Notes: a model not told the origin generated them from the sequence alone. Shown: positions 46,911 through 59,361, counted from the stretch's first letter. The stretch is DNA of 64,000 nt from Aedes albopictus (GCF_035046485.1 NC_085138.1:447617204-447681203), one strand, 5' to 3'. Translations and numbers: made by a program.

Positions 46911-47159
46911 ACTATTCCCACCAAACACACTCCGTAATAACTAAATAAGACAAGATCTGTGTAAAGCTCCATTAAATGTATTTTAATCAGCATTTTGACA
47001 CTTTGTAAGATGTTTACAAATTTTCATTGACTTCCATTCATTTGGCAAAAGAGTATTGATCAGCTGAATATGAAGATGCAGGAAAGTTGCTGCCCGGTGA
47101 GGTTCAGCGCGTCTGATCTTGATTGTTGAAAATTAATTCCACAAGACTTGCTCTTGTTC

Positions 47160-47210
47160 TTGACGCGACATCTCAACTGGGACAAAGCCTACTTCTCAGC
47201 TAAGTAAGCT
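47160..47210 (-). mobile_element. SINE tail relic
   Basis: CAACTGGGACAAAGCCTACT matches the 3' part of the Feilai copy at 1.4 kb (CTGGGACAAAGCCTGCTTCT). Confidence 0.6.
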
Positions 47211-47229
47211 GTGCTTACCTAGAAAAACG

Positions 47230-49850
47230 TAGTAAATTTCAATGAAACTGAAGAAGTCTCTGAAGAGACTTCTAGAGAAATCCCTGAGTTTACTGGACGA
47301 GGAATCCTTGAATGAATCTCTGGGGGAATTCCTGGACGAGAGAATCCTAGAAGAATTTCCTGCGGGATCCCCTGGAAAAACTCTTGGAGGAATCAGGATG
47401 GAGCTCCTAGAGGTATTACAGAAGAAATTTCAGGTGGAATTGCTAGATGAACTTCATAAGGAACACCTGAAGAAACTCCTGGAACTGCAGGAATCCCTGA
47501 AAAAGTTCAAGGAATGAGTTTCTTTAGGAATCCAGGAACTTCTCGGAGGAGTTCCTGACGGACAAATTTCTCAGAACGTATTTCCGTGGGAAGTGAAGAA
47601 ACATTTAGAGGAATCCCTAAATGAACTAGAAGAAACCTCTGATAGATTTTTCAAAAAAATCCCTGATGAAACCCACAAATTCCTGTGGAAATTGCTTATG
47701 AATTTCAAGAAGCAATTTCTGGAGGAATCCCTGAACAAGTTCCTATAGGAATCTCAGAAGGTGTTTCTGGAGGAATCCCTGAAGGAGTCTTAGAAAATTC
47801 TCTCCAGCATTTCCAGGAGGAAACCCCGAATCAGCTCCCAAAGAATTCCTGAAGAATTCCTTGAAGGAATTCCTGGAGAAATGCCTGATGAAATTTTTGG
47901 AAAATTGAAAATTTTCTCCCGCAATTACAGGAGAAATTTCTCAAGCAACCTCAGCAGAAATCTCTCATAGAATTCTAAAAAAAGTCTATGAAGGATTCCA
48001 AGAAGAAATTCCTGAAGAAATCCCTAAAACATTCTGGAGAAATCCCTGATGCACTTCCTCATGAATTCTTAAAGAAACTCCTGTAGAATTCTCTGGAGCA
48101 GTCCCTCAAGAAACTCCAGATTAAAAATCCTCAAGGAACTCCATGCGAAATACCCCAAAGTACTCCAGGAGGAATTTCGAAAGTCCTTGAAAAATCCCTC
48201 AAAGAATTCTTGAAAGAATTCCAGAAGAATTCGCTGCAGGAGCTTTTGCAGAAGTCCACGAAGAAGTTCCTAGAAAATCTCCGAAGGAGTTCCTTGAGAA
48301 ATCTCTAACAATCTCTCCAAATTGAAACAGGAGAATTTCTTTGAGTAACTCTAGGAAACATCCTTGAAGAAATTCCTGAACGATTCCCCGCAAAATTCCA
48401 GTACGTGATCCTGCACAAAATACTGAAGAAGTTCCTGAAGGAACCCCTGGTGGAGTTTATGAAGAAATCATTCAAGGAATTCCAAGAAAAATTCCACGTA
48501 GAATTCTAGGAGAAATACCTACAGGAGTTACTTGAGAAATCTCTCAAGGAATCCAACAAAAAAAATCCTTCAAGGAACTCATAAAGAAATTCATAAAATA
48601 TTTCCTGAGCAAACCTCTGAAGGAATTTCTGGAGGAAACCAAGATGAATTTCCTGGATGGATGAATTCCTGGATGAATTCAAGAAAAAAATCCTGAAGGA
48701 ATCTCTAAATGATCTTGTACAAGATTCCTTGAATCGACTCCTCGAGAAATTCCTTTTTTAAACTTCTAGAGTAATTCCTGAATGAATTCCTGAAGTAATT
48801 GTCGGAGCTATGAAAGGAATCCATGAAGGAACTCGGTAATGAACCCCTAAAAAACCACGGAAATACTTGCGGGATGAATTCTTGATGAAATTCCTCTATT
48901 AATTCCTGGAAAATCCTGGAGGAATCTTTGATAAAAATAAACCTCAGAAGGAGTTCGAAGAGAAACTCCTGACCGAGTTCCTGGAAAAATCCTGAAGGAG
49001 TTTCTTGAGAAATCTCCCAAGAAATATCAAAGAAAACCCTTCAAGGAGCTCCTTGTGGAATTCCTCTAAAAATTCCAGGAGAAATCGATAAAAAGGTTCT
49101 TGGAGGAATCTTTGAAGAAAGCCCTGGTGCTTAGCAAAATCTGTAGCATTTCCAGGAAAAATCTAATAATATTCCTGGAAGAATCACCATCAAAAGTGGC
49201 TTTTGAGCAGCTTTACACTCCAACGAATTCTCGAAGGGTTGCTGCGAGAACTCGGCCAGTTATTCCTCTATAAATATCTGCTAGGATTTCTCCAGTAGAT
49301 ACAGATGGGGTTTATCCAGGGATTTCCGCTTAGATTCCTCCAGTATGTTTTGATAGCATTCGTCCCGAAATTCTCGCATGGGTTTTCGGTAATTCCTGCC
49401 CATATTCCTACAGGAGTCCTTCCTGGGATTTTTACAGAAATTCTTCTTGCAAAATTTCTTGGGATTTCCTCAAAGATTTTTTCATAAATTTCTTCTGTTT
49501 TTTTGTGGATTCCTTCTATGATCCCTCTAGAAATTTCAATTAGGATTCTTTATGTTATTCCTGGTTTAACTCCTCTAAGAGTATCTGCTGAAACATCGTC
49601 TAGGATTCTTACAGAAATTCCTCATGCGATGCGATCCAGAATTTTTTTTTCGGATATTTAATCAGAAGCTTTTTCCATGAATTTCTCCACCAATTCCTTC
49701 ATAAATTCCCGAAATATCTACGGTGCCTTCTGCGGGATTACTGATGGGATTGGTGGACAACTAACAATTCATCCAAAAACTTCTCTAGCGATTCTTTCTG
49801 GATTTTTATTAGGGTTTTTGTGGGATTCGTCCAGCGATTCCTCAAATCGG
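47230..49850. repeat. Long degenerate GGAATCCCTGAAGAAATTCCTGGA repeat field
   Basis: About 2.6 kb of diverged ~12-15 base units. The first 2 kb are in the GAATTCCTGGAGGAA sense; after about 49250 the TTCCTCCAG orientation prevails. The open frame 47242-47517 (KKSLKRLLEKSL...) is a product of the repeat. Confidence 0.8.
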
Positions 49851-50028
49851 GTCATCACTGTGTGTTTATTATACACACAAGCTGTATGTACAATGCACAG
49901 TTCTCTGATTGCCTTAGCTCCCCAGAAGGATGTATGGGTATGCTACTCGTGCAGAGCAATCTAATTTTGCGAATTATTCTAGAAATTTTAGTCATATCTT
50001 CATTGAATCGGTAAAAGTTGTGATAATA

Positions 50029-50948
50029 CAGGGTGGCAACGTGAAAGTGATACACTAGTTTGGGAGCCATACGTTGCCATTCATGCTATTGCATTGAAAA
50101 CAAGTGTGCTTGGGAAAACGGGATCTTAGATATGGGGCTTTTAAGAAACAAAGGATTCACGGATTGACTCTGATGAATATTTCCGACAGGGTTGCCAGAT
50201 CTCCCGTTCTACTCAAGACGCACGCTGCTCACAACATTTTTTTTCGGACGATTTTTTTTTCACTTTGGAAGCGTCTCTGAATAAACAAAATGATCGTGTG
50301 TATAAAGCAAGTCTTTGTGAAATTCCTGCCGACAAACGAGAGGTTCAACGATATCGAAGTGCTGCAGCGGTGATGGTTTGGGGCCATATCAACAAAAGGC
50401 CAATTACCATTGTTGTTCATCGACAGGGGTATAAAAATCAACAAAGAGTACTTTTTACAACACGTCATCAAAGCTCACCTATTCCTCAGTGCCAAGAAAC
50501 TGTTTGGAAAAGAAAGTTTTTGTTTCCAGCAGGACTAAGTACCGACGCATAAGGCAGTGGTTGTTGAACAGTGATGCAAGCAAAATTTACCGTGGTTTAT
50601 CAGCTCATCGGAATAGCTGGTTTCGTCTCCCGATTTGAACCCACTGGACTTTTTTAGATTCGAATACATGCTAGGGAACCTGGGCGACGCGAAGAACTTG
50701 GTTTTGGATACCTTTAAAAATTTGGAAAAAATTTGGGATGAAATGCCGGACGAAGAGGTGCGTGCGACTTGTAATAACTTCGAGAAGCGTCTGCGGGCTG
50801 TAATTCAAAACAAAGGGGAATGATTCTAATTGAACTAAATACTTTGTAATACTTTGTTGTGTTATTAAAAGTGAATTTGCAGAAAAAATAAATCCTGTTT
50901 GAATTTTGCATCAGTTTTCGTGTGTATCATTTCTACGTTGCCACCCTG
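50029..50948 (+). mobile_element. mariner-like DNA transposon, defective, 920 bp
   Basis: Terminal inverted repeat CAGGGTGGCAACGT / ACGTTGCCACCCTG, flanked by TA (50027-50028 and 50949-50950). It contains a broken DDD transposase and is shorter than an intact ~1.3 kb element. Confidence 0.88.
50240..50823 (+). pseudogene. mariner-like transposase remnant (DDD)
   Basis: Pieces in order: FSDDF with the first catalytic Asp (about 50246); LNKQNDRVYKA; VMVWGHI; QQD with the second Asp (50533); and SSPDLNPLDFF with the third (50632). The end is IWDEMPDEEVRATCNNF to the stop at 50823. The second and third Asp are in one frame, 32 residues apart, but three nonsense codons lie between them. The N-terminal DNA-binding region is missing. 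Confidence 0.82.
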
Positions 50949-53520
50949 TATATCCCGGGGGGTTCAAAATATATGGGGGTCCAAATTATATCGGTTACCC
51001 TAACAAGTGAAAAAAAAGCTTTGATAGTGACAATTCTCACAAAACTGCGCTAGTGGTCATCTAACACTGGAAGGCATGCATAAGGATCGAATAGAAGATC
51101 CATATGCTCAAAAACGTTGCTGAAAATAAACATCGATCTTAGTAGGCTGGATGGAGCCGATAACCGATTACTACAGGTTGTAGCACGATTTGCTCGATCC
51201 AAATTTCGTGTACACTACAGTTCCTCTGCGCTTTAGATTTATTACTAACAAGCGGGAGCTACCAAAATGCAATCTGACGTTATAACGTATAAAGTTATAA
51301 CGTTATAAAGTACTAGCCAAGGTAAGTAAAAGGAAGGTAATCCAATATGCTAAATCATACAATCCGCCATATTGGAATTTGGATGATAGCTGGCAAGTTT
51401 GTTTTGATTTGGAAGTTTATAAATGATAGCAAGCCATGAACCAAAAGGCCACTTCATGGTGATTTCAACCAACGAGCTTGTATCCTAATTTATTGCATCC
51501 AAATAATGCAATAACCCCAATAATGGTATGCTCTAGACTAGAGAAATATTACCCGTCCCGTGCGAAACTTCTTTGAAACCCTGCGGAGTAATCTTGGCAA
51601 TAGTTTGTAACACATAAGGCCTCCGGGTAAAATTCCCAACTGCTGCCTAAGGTACACCATCACGCCTTTCCTCAAGATTCTGATCGGTTGGTTTTTCTTT
51701 AAACTTTAGGCAGTAAAGATTCGGCATGCGTATGGCTAAAGTTGAGCGTATGGCGTTGAATTTATCACAATAATTAACTTGCACTTCTACAAGCTCGACA
51801 ACAAGCACCTGCTCTGGCACTGCGGATTTTTTTTTCACTTGTACTTGTACTTCCACATAACAACCCCTAGCAACCCTAGCAACCTCACAGAAACCGATAG
51901 AGTAGAGCGTAAACAAACTCGCCAGCAATCAACTCCAACACCCCCGCCATAAACCTCTCCCCGCGTCCACTTACTGCTTATATACTAGTACCTTCCATTA
52001 AATTTACCTTGGTACTAGCTGTACCCGGCAAACTTTGTCTTGCCTACTGCGTTTTTTTGACGTTTTAAGTTTCTAGCCAAGACCAAATCCCCGGTCAAAA
52101 TGTATGGAAGATCTATTTACAAAAACTTTCAATTTTTCAATGTTTTATGCCCCGTAAACCTTCCTTGGGTGAAAACTAACAGAACAAAACTAAGACGACC
52201 AAAATCGGACCTTCCGTTCGCAAGTTATGCGCGGTCCCACGTATGCCACTGCATTTTTCATGCGGACGCGGGTAACTGAGATTCACCATGCCTACTAGGT
52301 TCACTTGATGTGCCGTGCGCCGTTGTCCACTGTTCTATGTGCTAACATGATTCTACTGCCACACAGTTCCCTGAAGTTTTACCCACATTTAAATGACAAT
52401 ACCGTTTTTATTCAACTTCGCAAAAACACGATATTCTATAGTGCAAACTGTAAAGATTAATAGAACTTAATTTCGCAAAGACAAATCATTGCAATCAAGT
52501 TAATTTACACCCCCTCAAATAAACGCGTAAATCACAACTGTTGCAACTTGCATGCAAGTCGTAGGACGATGATGGTGGTCGAGTGAGTGGACCGTCTTTC
52601 CCGTATTTATTGCATGGGTTTTCCCACATCCACGAGGTGGGTGGTAGATACAGTATCTCACCACTCCGTAAGCTTGAGTGACTGTGAAAGTGTTGGTGAG
52701 GCGAGCGATTGAGTGGGATTGCTTACTTAACACACCCGTGAAGTGATATGGAGGGTGTAATGTCAAATTCAAAAGTATGGGAGACGGCTGGCAGGATGAA
52801 TCATCGCTGGACGGACGGGCAGCCGTTGCATTGTTGGGGGAAATCACGCGAATAATGAAGGCACGTCATCGTTTCTGTTAGTCTTAATAATGGAGTTAGA
52901 GTATGGGAACAATGACGCCGTTTAGATTAGCGATCGTGACGATTTGGAATAATGCAACTTTGATTCACTTTGTTAATTCTACTGCAGTGATTATAAGATT
53001 TAGAGACATTTTGCTTGTCAATGTTACAGGTGTTCACAAGTGATAATGTGAAATGATGTGGTTTTACTAACAATATTTCATAGTTTTTGCATGAACGTTA
53101 ATCACATCACATTTTCTGTAATTTGAAACCTACTTCAACTACAGAAGTTTCTTCTGTTTGTATTATCTTTCATGGAAATGCTCTATATTGTAAATTTATT
53201 GCGGTAATGGTAATATACTACCATTTTTCGCATAATTTTGTTTCTTCAACAGTGATGCTGTTTACAAACTCAAAGTTTCCAAGAAAGTTAGCCCTCGAAA
53301 ATCGCAACCCAAGGCTTAAACTAAATGTCTTTTGTTCGAGCTGCATCACATTATTGTCAAGTTGGGATAAACCTATGTAGCATTTAGAGGATAGTAACAA
53401 CAAAGGCAAATTGCAACATTGTCATTGTTTTACAGCAATGATTGTAATTGGATTCAGGGCGATGCTGGGTTATTTAGCCGAATGGTCATCAACGGTTTTC
53501 ATATTTGTTGAACATTCCAA
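50949..53520. other. Intergenic sequence, mostly unassigned
   Basis: No exon recognised. The stretch at about 52015-52265 (GCTGTACCCGGCAAACTTTG...CGGTCCCACGTATGCCACTG) looks like part of a dispersed element, but no ends were found. A short palindromic AACGTATAAAGTTATAACGTT lies near 51281-51301. Confidence 0.4.
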
Positions 53521-53689
53521 TCCCAAGCAACACACATGTTATATAAAAGTTACGACAGCGCAAGTTTTGGTTGTATAGAAGTTTATTTTACGTTATTTCA
53601 ACACAATGTTAGAATTACGTAAAATAAACTTCTATACAACCAAAACTTGCGCTGTCGTAACTCTATTATAACATGTGTGTTGCTTGGGA
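53521..53689. mobile_element. Near-perfect foldback/MITE, 169 bp
   Basis: 73-bp arms (TCCCAAGCAACACACATGTT ... CGACAGCGCAAGTTTTGG ...) with only a few mismatches and a 23-base loop. The high arm identity implies a young or conserved copy. Confidence 0.88.
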
Positions 53690-54944
53690 TAATTATCCAT
53701 TACTTCTTCAATGCTGATATTGTTGCTAGTTTTTACCGTATTTAATCATTAGTTCCAAAAACTATTTTAATAGTGAAACTAGAAATAATGGTTTATTTTT
53801 AAAAGAAGTAAAATCCATAGTTTGAATATCAGCAGTTTCAGGGTCAAAAACTTTTTTAACAAATAGCCTATGTTCAACAGGAGAAAATAATCATGGGTAA
53901 AAGAAGATTGGACTTCAATAATTGTTATAAAAGAATTGATATGTAAGCAAGAAAAAGACTGAAAAAATAGCCATAAATTACTGCATCAATGAAAATAAGA
54001 AGAGTAATCTATGGTAAGAAAAAACGTCACTTTTAAATCAGTTCCATGGGACTTCCAGAGGGACTCAGGAACGTTTCGGAGGTCTCAGGGGCTTTCCAAG
54101 GAATATCAAGAGGCGTCTGGAGCGCTCCAACGAGTCTCAGGGTGTTCCAGGGGAGCTAGACAGGTTCTCAGGTTCGTTTAAGAAGGTCTCAAGTGCGTTT
54201 CAGGTAGTCTCAAAGGTTTCAAGAGGGTTCCAGGGTATTCCAGGGCGTCTCAAGGAGGTTTTGTGAGGCCTCGGCGACGCTTCAGGGCGTCCCAGGGAAT
54301 TTCAGGGGGTATTTGAAGGTCTCAGGAGCAGGAGCATTCAGGAGAGTTTCAGGGGCTTTCCAAGGAATATCAAGTGGCGTCTGGAGCGCTCCAACGAGTC
54401 TCAGGGTGTTCCAGGGGAGCTCCACAGGTTCTCAGGTTCGTTTAAGAAGGTCTCAAGTGCGTTTCAGGTAGTCTCAAAGGTTTCAAGAGGGTTCCAGGGT
54501 ATTTCAGGGCGTCTCAAGGAGGTTTTGTGAGGCCTCGACGACGCTTCAGGGCGTCCCAGGGAATTTCAGGGGGTATTTGAAGGTCTCAGGAGCAGGAGCA
54601 TTCAGGAGCGTTTCAGGGGCTCTCAGGGAGTTTCTGTGTGTCACAGAGGTGTTTTATACAGTTTTAGGAGCGTTTAGGAGGGTGTTAGGTAATTTTAGGG
54701 GGCAAGGGCGTTCTAGGGGATCTCAGGGGTTTTCCAGGGGGACTCATGAGGTACCAGGGGCATTTGGGGGGGTTTCAAGGGGCTTCAGGGTCGCTACAAG
54801 CGATCTCTGGAAGCTCCAAGGATGTCCCCTGGGTCACCGGGGCGTTTCAGGAGGCTTTTGGGACATTTCAGGGTATTTCAGGGAATCTCAGAGGCATTCC
54901 AGGTAGTCTTGATAAAAAATATGCAGGATCAGTGCGCCTGGAAA

Positions 54945-55207
54945 ATGTTGATTCCGGAAAGCTGGCTATCTCAGTCTTGGGTAAATCAAAATCACTTAGT
55001 TTTGCATTGCCTGACGTTTCAGTCTTTTTCAAGGATAGACGAAGATAGGACACAATAGGACTAATAGTGCGATCAATCTTTTCAATGTGTCCTATTTTTG
55101 TAGTATCCCATTCAAAAGACCTAACAAAAGAGCTGAAACGTCGGGCAAAGCAAAACTAGTCATTTTGATTTCCCCAAGACTGAGAAATCCAGCTTTCCGA
55201 AGTTGGC
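54945..55207. mobile_element. Foldback element, ~260 bp
   Basis: Inverted arms of about 95 bp sharing CGGAAAGCTGG, TCTCAGTCTTGGG, AAATCAAAAT and GACGTTTCAG. It interrupts the G-rich repeat field. Confidence 0.75.
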
Positions 55208-55352
55208 AAAAACCTAAAGTCTCATCTCATGGTTGATTCTTGACTCACCGCCGAAAAAATCGTTAATGAGTTGCCCCACGATTTTATTCATAGCTTTGAC
55301 GAAGTTTTTGGGATGATAGTACAAGGTCAAATCTTGTGTAAAAGAAAAGTGT

Positions 55353-55595
55353 AAAGCCCAACTTTACCAAACACCGTATCTAACAAAATCCATGAACGGA
55401 GAAAATCGAAGAGGAAGTTCGCTGTTCCCATAGCAACTCATACATTGAGCATTTTAGAAACGTGAAAAATACGGATTTGTTTTTTCAAAAATTATCCCCA
55501 AAGGTACAAGTAGTCCTTAACAAAATTCAGTGCCTCATGTGAAAATCTCGATTTTGTTTACATATGTTACATACGGTGTTTGGTAAAGTTAGGCT
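55353..55595. mobile_element. Inverted-repeat element, ~243 bp
   Basis: Ends AAGCCCAACTTTACCAAACA and its inverse, both with ACACCGTAT. Interior AT-rich and non-coding. Confidence 0.65.
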
Positions 55596-56489
55596 TGAAT
55601 GGATGTCGTTTGTATGATTTGGATTCGTTTTACAAACGAACGAGACTTCGGTGCTTCGCTCGTGACCATTCCGGGGGCATTCCGATGGGTCTCAGGGGGT
55701 ATCAAAAAGTCTTATGGGCATTTATAGGGGGTCCCAGATTGTTTTGGGGGCTCACTGGGAGATTCCGGGGGGTTCTAGAAGGTTTTTAAGGACCTCAGGG
55801 ATGTTTTTGGTGGTTTTCAAGAAGATATTACGAAGTCCAAGGGTGTTTTAGGGGGTTCTGGGTGTTTCAAGGGATACTACGAGGTCTTAGGGGTTTGCAG
55901 GGGAATTCAAGGGGGTTCCAGGGGGTCTCATGAGCGCTTCAGTTGATCTCAGGAGCATTGCAAGATGCTTCAGGAGGAGCAGGTGGTCAACTATTTTTGG
56001 GATTCTCAGGGGCGTTTCAGGATGCCCCGAAGGGTTTAAGCGGGGTGTACTACGAAGTCTCAGGGGCGTTTCAGGGGGTTCCAGGAAATATTAGGAACGT
56101 TTTATGAGGTATCAGGGGGTTTCAGGGTGGTTCCAGGGAATTTCATGGGCGCTCCAGGGAATCACTATCGAAACACCCTTAACACTCCGAATATCATGAT
56201 AAAAAACTTTACGCGGAATACCGTGATCAGAAAAAAATGGGAACTTAAAGTTTGAGCCGCTCGTTCTCAGCCGCCTGTGAACCGAGTTTCAATTTTCTTT
56301 CAGGGACCCTTTACCCAAGTATTCTACTTCTATTTTATACAAAATTCATGTTTTAAGGGATGCTCATTTTTCCTCCATAATAGCGTGAGTAAGGAACGTT
56401 TTTAAAAAAATCTGATATTTCTTGTTTGCATGAAAAATTCAAGTCTGATCAAGGTCGTGACAACTTAAAATGACTGCAAAACGTGATTT

Positions 56490-57330
56490 CTGCTAATCAG
56501 GCATAGTGTAGAGGTAATACAAAATGTTCTCAACTGTCTTGAACATCCCTAGCTACGATCAATTGCGGCTCTCGAAGGACAAGCGCTCCAGTGCTCTTTC
56601 CAAGCATCCTAGAGGGTTAGGGTCTTCAGCAAAGTTGTCTAGTTTGATTGGTGCTACATTTTAACGTCTTTGATTTTGATCTAGATCTGCTGAAACTGAT
56701 CTAGATAAGTTTTATCTCTCCACACGACGCTCTAGCGATCTCGGTATGCACCCTAGAAGGTTGGAGTCTTCGACAAAGTGTTTTGAATTGATTGGTACTA
56801 CATTTTAATGTCTTTGGTTTTGATCTAGATCTGATGAAACTGATCTAGATAAGTTTTATCTTTCAATACGATACTCTAGATAAGTTTGATGATCTAGATA
56901 AGTTTTATCTTCCAGTACGACGCTCTAATGATCTCGGTATGCATCCTACAGGGTTGTAGTCTTCGATAAAGTATTCGAATTGGTTGGTACTACATTTTAA
57001 CGTCTTTGGTTTTGACCTAGATCTGCTGAAATTGATCTAGATAAGTTTTGTCTTTCAATATGACACTCTAGTATTCTGAATATGCATCCCAGAGGGTTGA
57101 AGTCTTCGGCAAAATGATTTGGATTGGTTGGTACTAGATTCTTACGTCTTCGGTTCTGATCTAGATCTGCTGAAACTGATCTAGATAAGTTTTATCTTTC
57201 AATATGACGCTCTAGTGTTCGTGATATGCATCCCAGAGAGTTGAAGTCTTCGGTAAAATGCTTTGGACTGGTTGGTACTACATTCTCATGTCTTCTGAAA
57301 CTGATCTAGATAAGTTTTATCTTTCGATAT
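56490..57330. repeat. Satellite-like tandem repeat, period about 150 bp
   Basis: Four to five diverged units with GATCTAGATCTGCTGAAACT, GATCTAGATAAGTTTTATCT, GCATCC.AGAGGGTT and GGTTGGTACTACATT. Internal GATCTAGAT is palindromic. The sequence is unrelated to the other two ~150-bp families as far as I can see. Confidence 0.8.
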
Positions 57331-57332
57331 CG

Positions 57333-57530
57333 TGGGCTTCGTGGCCGTGCAGTTAGTGGCGGCAGTCATCTAGGCGTATCGTAAGCCTCGGGTTCGATTC
57401 CCGCTACAGTCGGTGGAAACTTTTCGTCAAACGAAAAATTCATCACTGGGCCACTGGGTGTTCTGTGTTGCAAGCTACGTACGGAATTATTCATGCATCC
57501 TCATTCGCATCGCATGTGATCGACCGGTGA
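57333..57530 (+). mobile_element. tRNA-derived SINE, third type
   Basis: GGGCTTCGTGGCCGTGCAGT with box A-like sequence and box B GGGTTCGATTCCC, followed by a non-tRNA body (GGTGGAAACTTTTCGTC). The tRNA fold would not close properly, so it is called a SINE, not a tRNA gene. The 3' end is approximate. Confidence 0.65.
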
Positions 57531-57539
57531 CGCAATTCG

Positions 57540-58300
57540 TAAGTGATTGAAAAATATTTATGATTTCAATGCACTAAAAATTTATGAATCAAATTCTAAA
57601 ATTCTCTTCTAATCATGGTAATAGTGGTGGGGTTGCGTGCTCGTTCAAGATAACCAGTTTGCTGCATCTTTCTCGCTCAACTCGCTTCAGCAAAGAGTAG
57701 TGAATTGGAATGGAATTAGGCGAATATAAGGCAATCTAGCGTTCATCGCCCTTCTCTCTCAAGCAGTCACAAAGGATAGCAATTTATTGTTTAATATTTT
57801 CATAGGGAAACGTTTCCGTATGAAAACAAACTTATCCACCTCGGGAGCGAAACAGAGAAAGATGATCAAACGTCAGATAGCCTTATACAGACCATACAGA
57901 CCTTTGCTCGGAACTTACAGACAGTGTTTGAGAGTTAGTGATCTTCTATTTTCAAGCGAGAATGACGCTTGTTACATCAGGTTATGTAGGAAAGGAAAGG
58001 GAAGTGATATTTGCAATGGACCAAATGCACGTGTTTTTGCGACTAACCTTTGAGCGGTGCCGTTACCTGTGTAGCCATGGAAACTAGTTCATTTTCTGTA
58101 AAGAGGCTCAAACGTCAAATTAGTGAACACATGCATACGTCCATCGCTTGTCTTAGATGACTGCGCCTGCACAAGTTCATGCGGATGTCAGAGAGTTGGG
58201 AAATGTTTGTTTGCTAGAGAGTTCACGACAAATCAAATTTTTGTCATAAAAAGAACATTCAGTATAAATTTCGGATCAAAGCATTCAACAATCTCAAAAT
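57540..58300. other. Unassigned sequence downstream of the Ser/Pro-rich gene
   Basis: No element or exon recognised; an open frame at 57787-58053 has no recognisable features. Confidence 0.35.
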
Positions 58301-58302
58301 AT

Positions 58303-58308
58303 TTTATT
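58303..58308 (-). terminator. Possible polyadenylation signal for the Ser/Pro-rich gene
   Basis: AATAAA on the minus strand, about 500 bases after the stop codon at 58802. The intervening AT-rich sequence would be the 3' UTR and includes a short (GT)n run near 58638-58652. Suggested by position only. Confidence 0.3.
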
Positions 58309-58801
58309 TTCATATTTCTCGCTTTCGTACAAGCCAATAAAACATGCTTCTTATAGTGTCTATATCTTTCCTTACTCTTCGCATCTTTTTTTTTCATATA
58401 AAATAAAATGTCACAAAATCACTAAATATATATTGTGTGGATTATGTCGTTTCCATTATTATCATCAAATTATCATTCCAACCGATATTCCGTCACCACT
58501 TCGCGTGCATTTCTGCTACATGACGAACTCTCTTCGAGAGGATTCGTTCACATCGAGGCTTCACTATTCAAATTTAGATCGGTTCTATTTGCTGTTTCTA
58601 TCGCTCCGAGGACACGTGTACTAAAGTGGGAGGGGGTTCGTGTGTGTGTGTGTGTATTTTTGCGGTAAATATATATCACCATTATTAATGTTTCTGACAA
58701 AAATATCGACATTTGATTTTTGCTTTTTTGGATTTTCAGCTTTTTAAGCGATTGTTTACAACAAGCGTTTCAGAAATTTATGCTTTGTCATTTGGTGCCT
58801 G

Positions 58802-59259
58802 TCATTTTTTGCCACTGTTTTTTGTGCTTTTGTCAGCGGGATTTGCTGAGGATTGCTGTGATTGGGACGATGATGGGGAGGAAGTCGGCACAGCCCTGGC
58901 CGGAGATTTGGTGGCATTGGTGGAACTGGCAATTGGTGGTTTCGAGTTCGATTTTGAGCTGCCAACAGTTTTCATCGGTGATGAGCTGTTGCTATTATTG
59001 TTTTTACTAATATTGCTACCACTACTTGCTGATGATTGTGATATGGCCGAGGCTTTTGAGGGGGCTACTCGCTTTGGCGAAGGTTTCGGGGAGGAATCTG
59101 GGGTTGACTTGGGGGTGGATTTCGGTGACCTTAGACTAACGCGGCGGCTCATTCCGGGTGAGGGGCTCGCGGAGGGTGAATTGGCACCTAGATATATGGC
59201 CGAACCGGTGCCACTAGCTAAATCGACCCGTGAACCGTGGATGGATGGAGGGGCTGAAC
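58802..59259 (-). CDS. Terminal coding exon of an unidentified Ser/Pro-rich protein
   Basis: A 458-base open frame on the minus strand preceded by a strong acceptor (polypyrimidine TTCTATCTCTTTCAG at about 59275-59260) and ending in TGA at 58804-58802. The translation is low-complexity and basic, rich in Ser, Pro, Lys and Thr (RSPKSTPKSTPDSSPKPSPK, then Ser/Asn runs, ending STKNSGKK). That looks like a disordered, phosphorylatable C-terminal tail. No domain is visible and I do not recognise the family. Upstream exons must lie at higher coordinates, probably outside the window. The antisense frame is also open over this stretch but is acidic/hydrophobic and lacks gene-like features; I treat it as a shadow. 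Confidence 0.6.
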
Positions 59260-59361
59260 CTGAAAGAGATAGAAATTTGTCAGTATGTTTCACAGTAGGG
59301 TGGTTTGACAAAACGACATTGCTCCACACTGGTTATTTTTTTTTATTACGCTGATGTCATA

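Larger units (their letters stand above)
54030..56170. repeat. G-rich degenerate repeat field (GGGCGTTTCAGGGGGTTCCAGG type)
   Basis: Two kilobases of diverged ~15-30 base units. It includes a near-identical 264-bp tandem duplication (about 54086-54340 and 54350-54604). Interrupted by two inverted-repeat elements at 54.95-55.2 and 55.35-55.6 kb. Same consensus as 35.6-36.0 kb. Confidence 0.8.

Noticed and set aside
51647..51928. 93-codon minus-strand frame
   Set aside because: No recognisable family, no splice or promoter support.
57333..57405. Possible tRNA gene
   Set aside because: Box A and B are present, but no convincing cloverleaf or discriminator end; a SINE body follows.
57787..58053. 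88-codon plus-strand frame near the Ser/Pro-rich gene
   Set aside because: No domain, no supporting signals, and it lies in the presumed 3' flank of a minus-strand gene.
58713..59354. 213-codon plus-strand open frame, hydrophobic and acidic
   Set aside because: It is antisense to a minus-strand exon with a good acceptor and Ser/Pro-rich composition; AG/CT-rich codons make the opposite strand open by chance.
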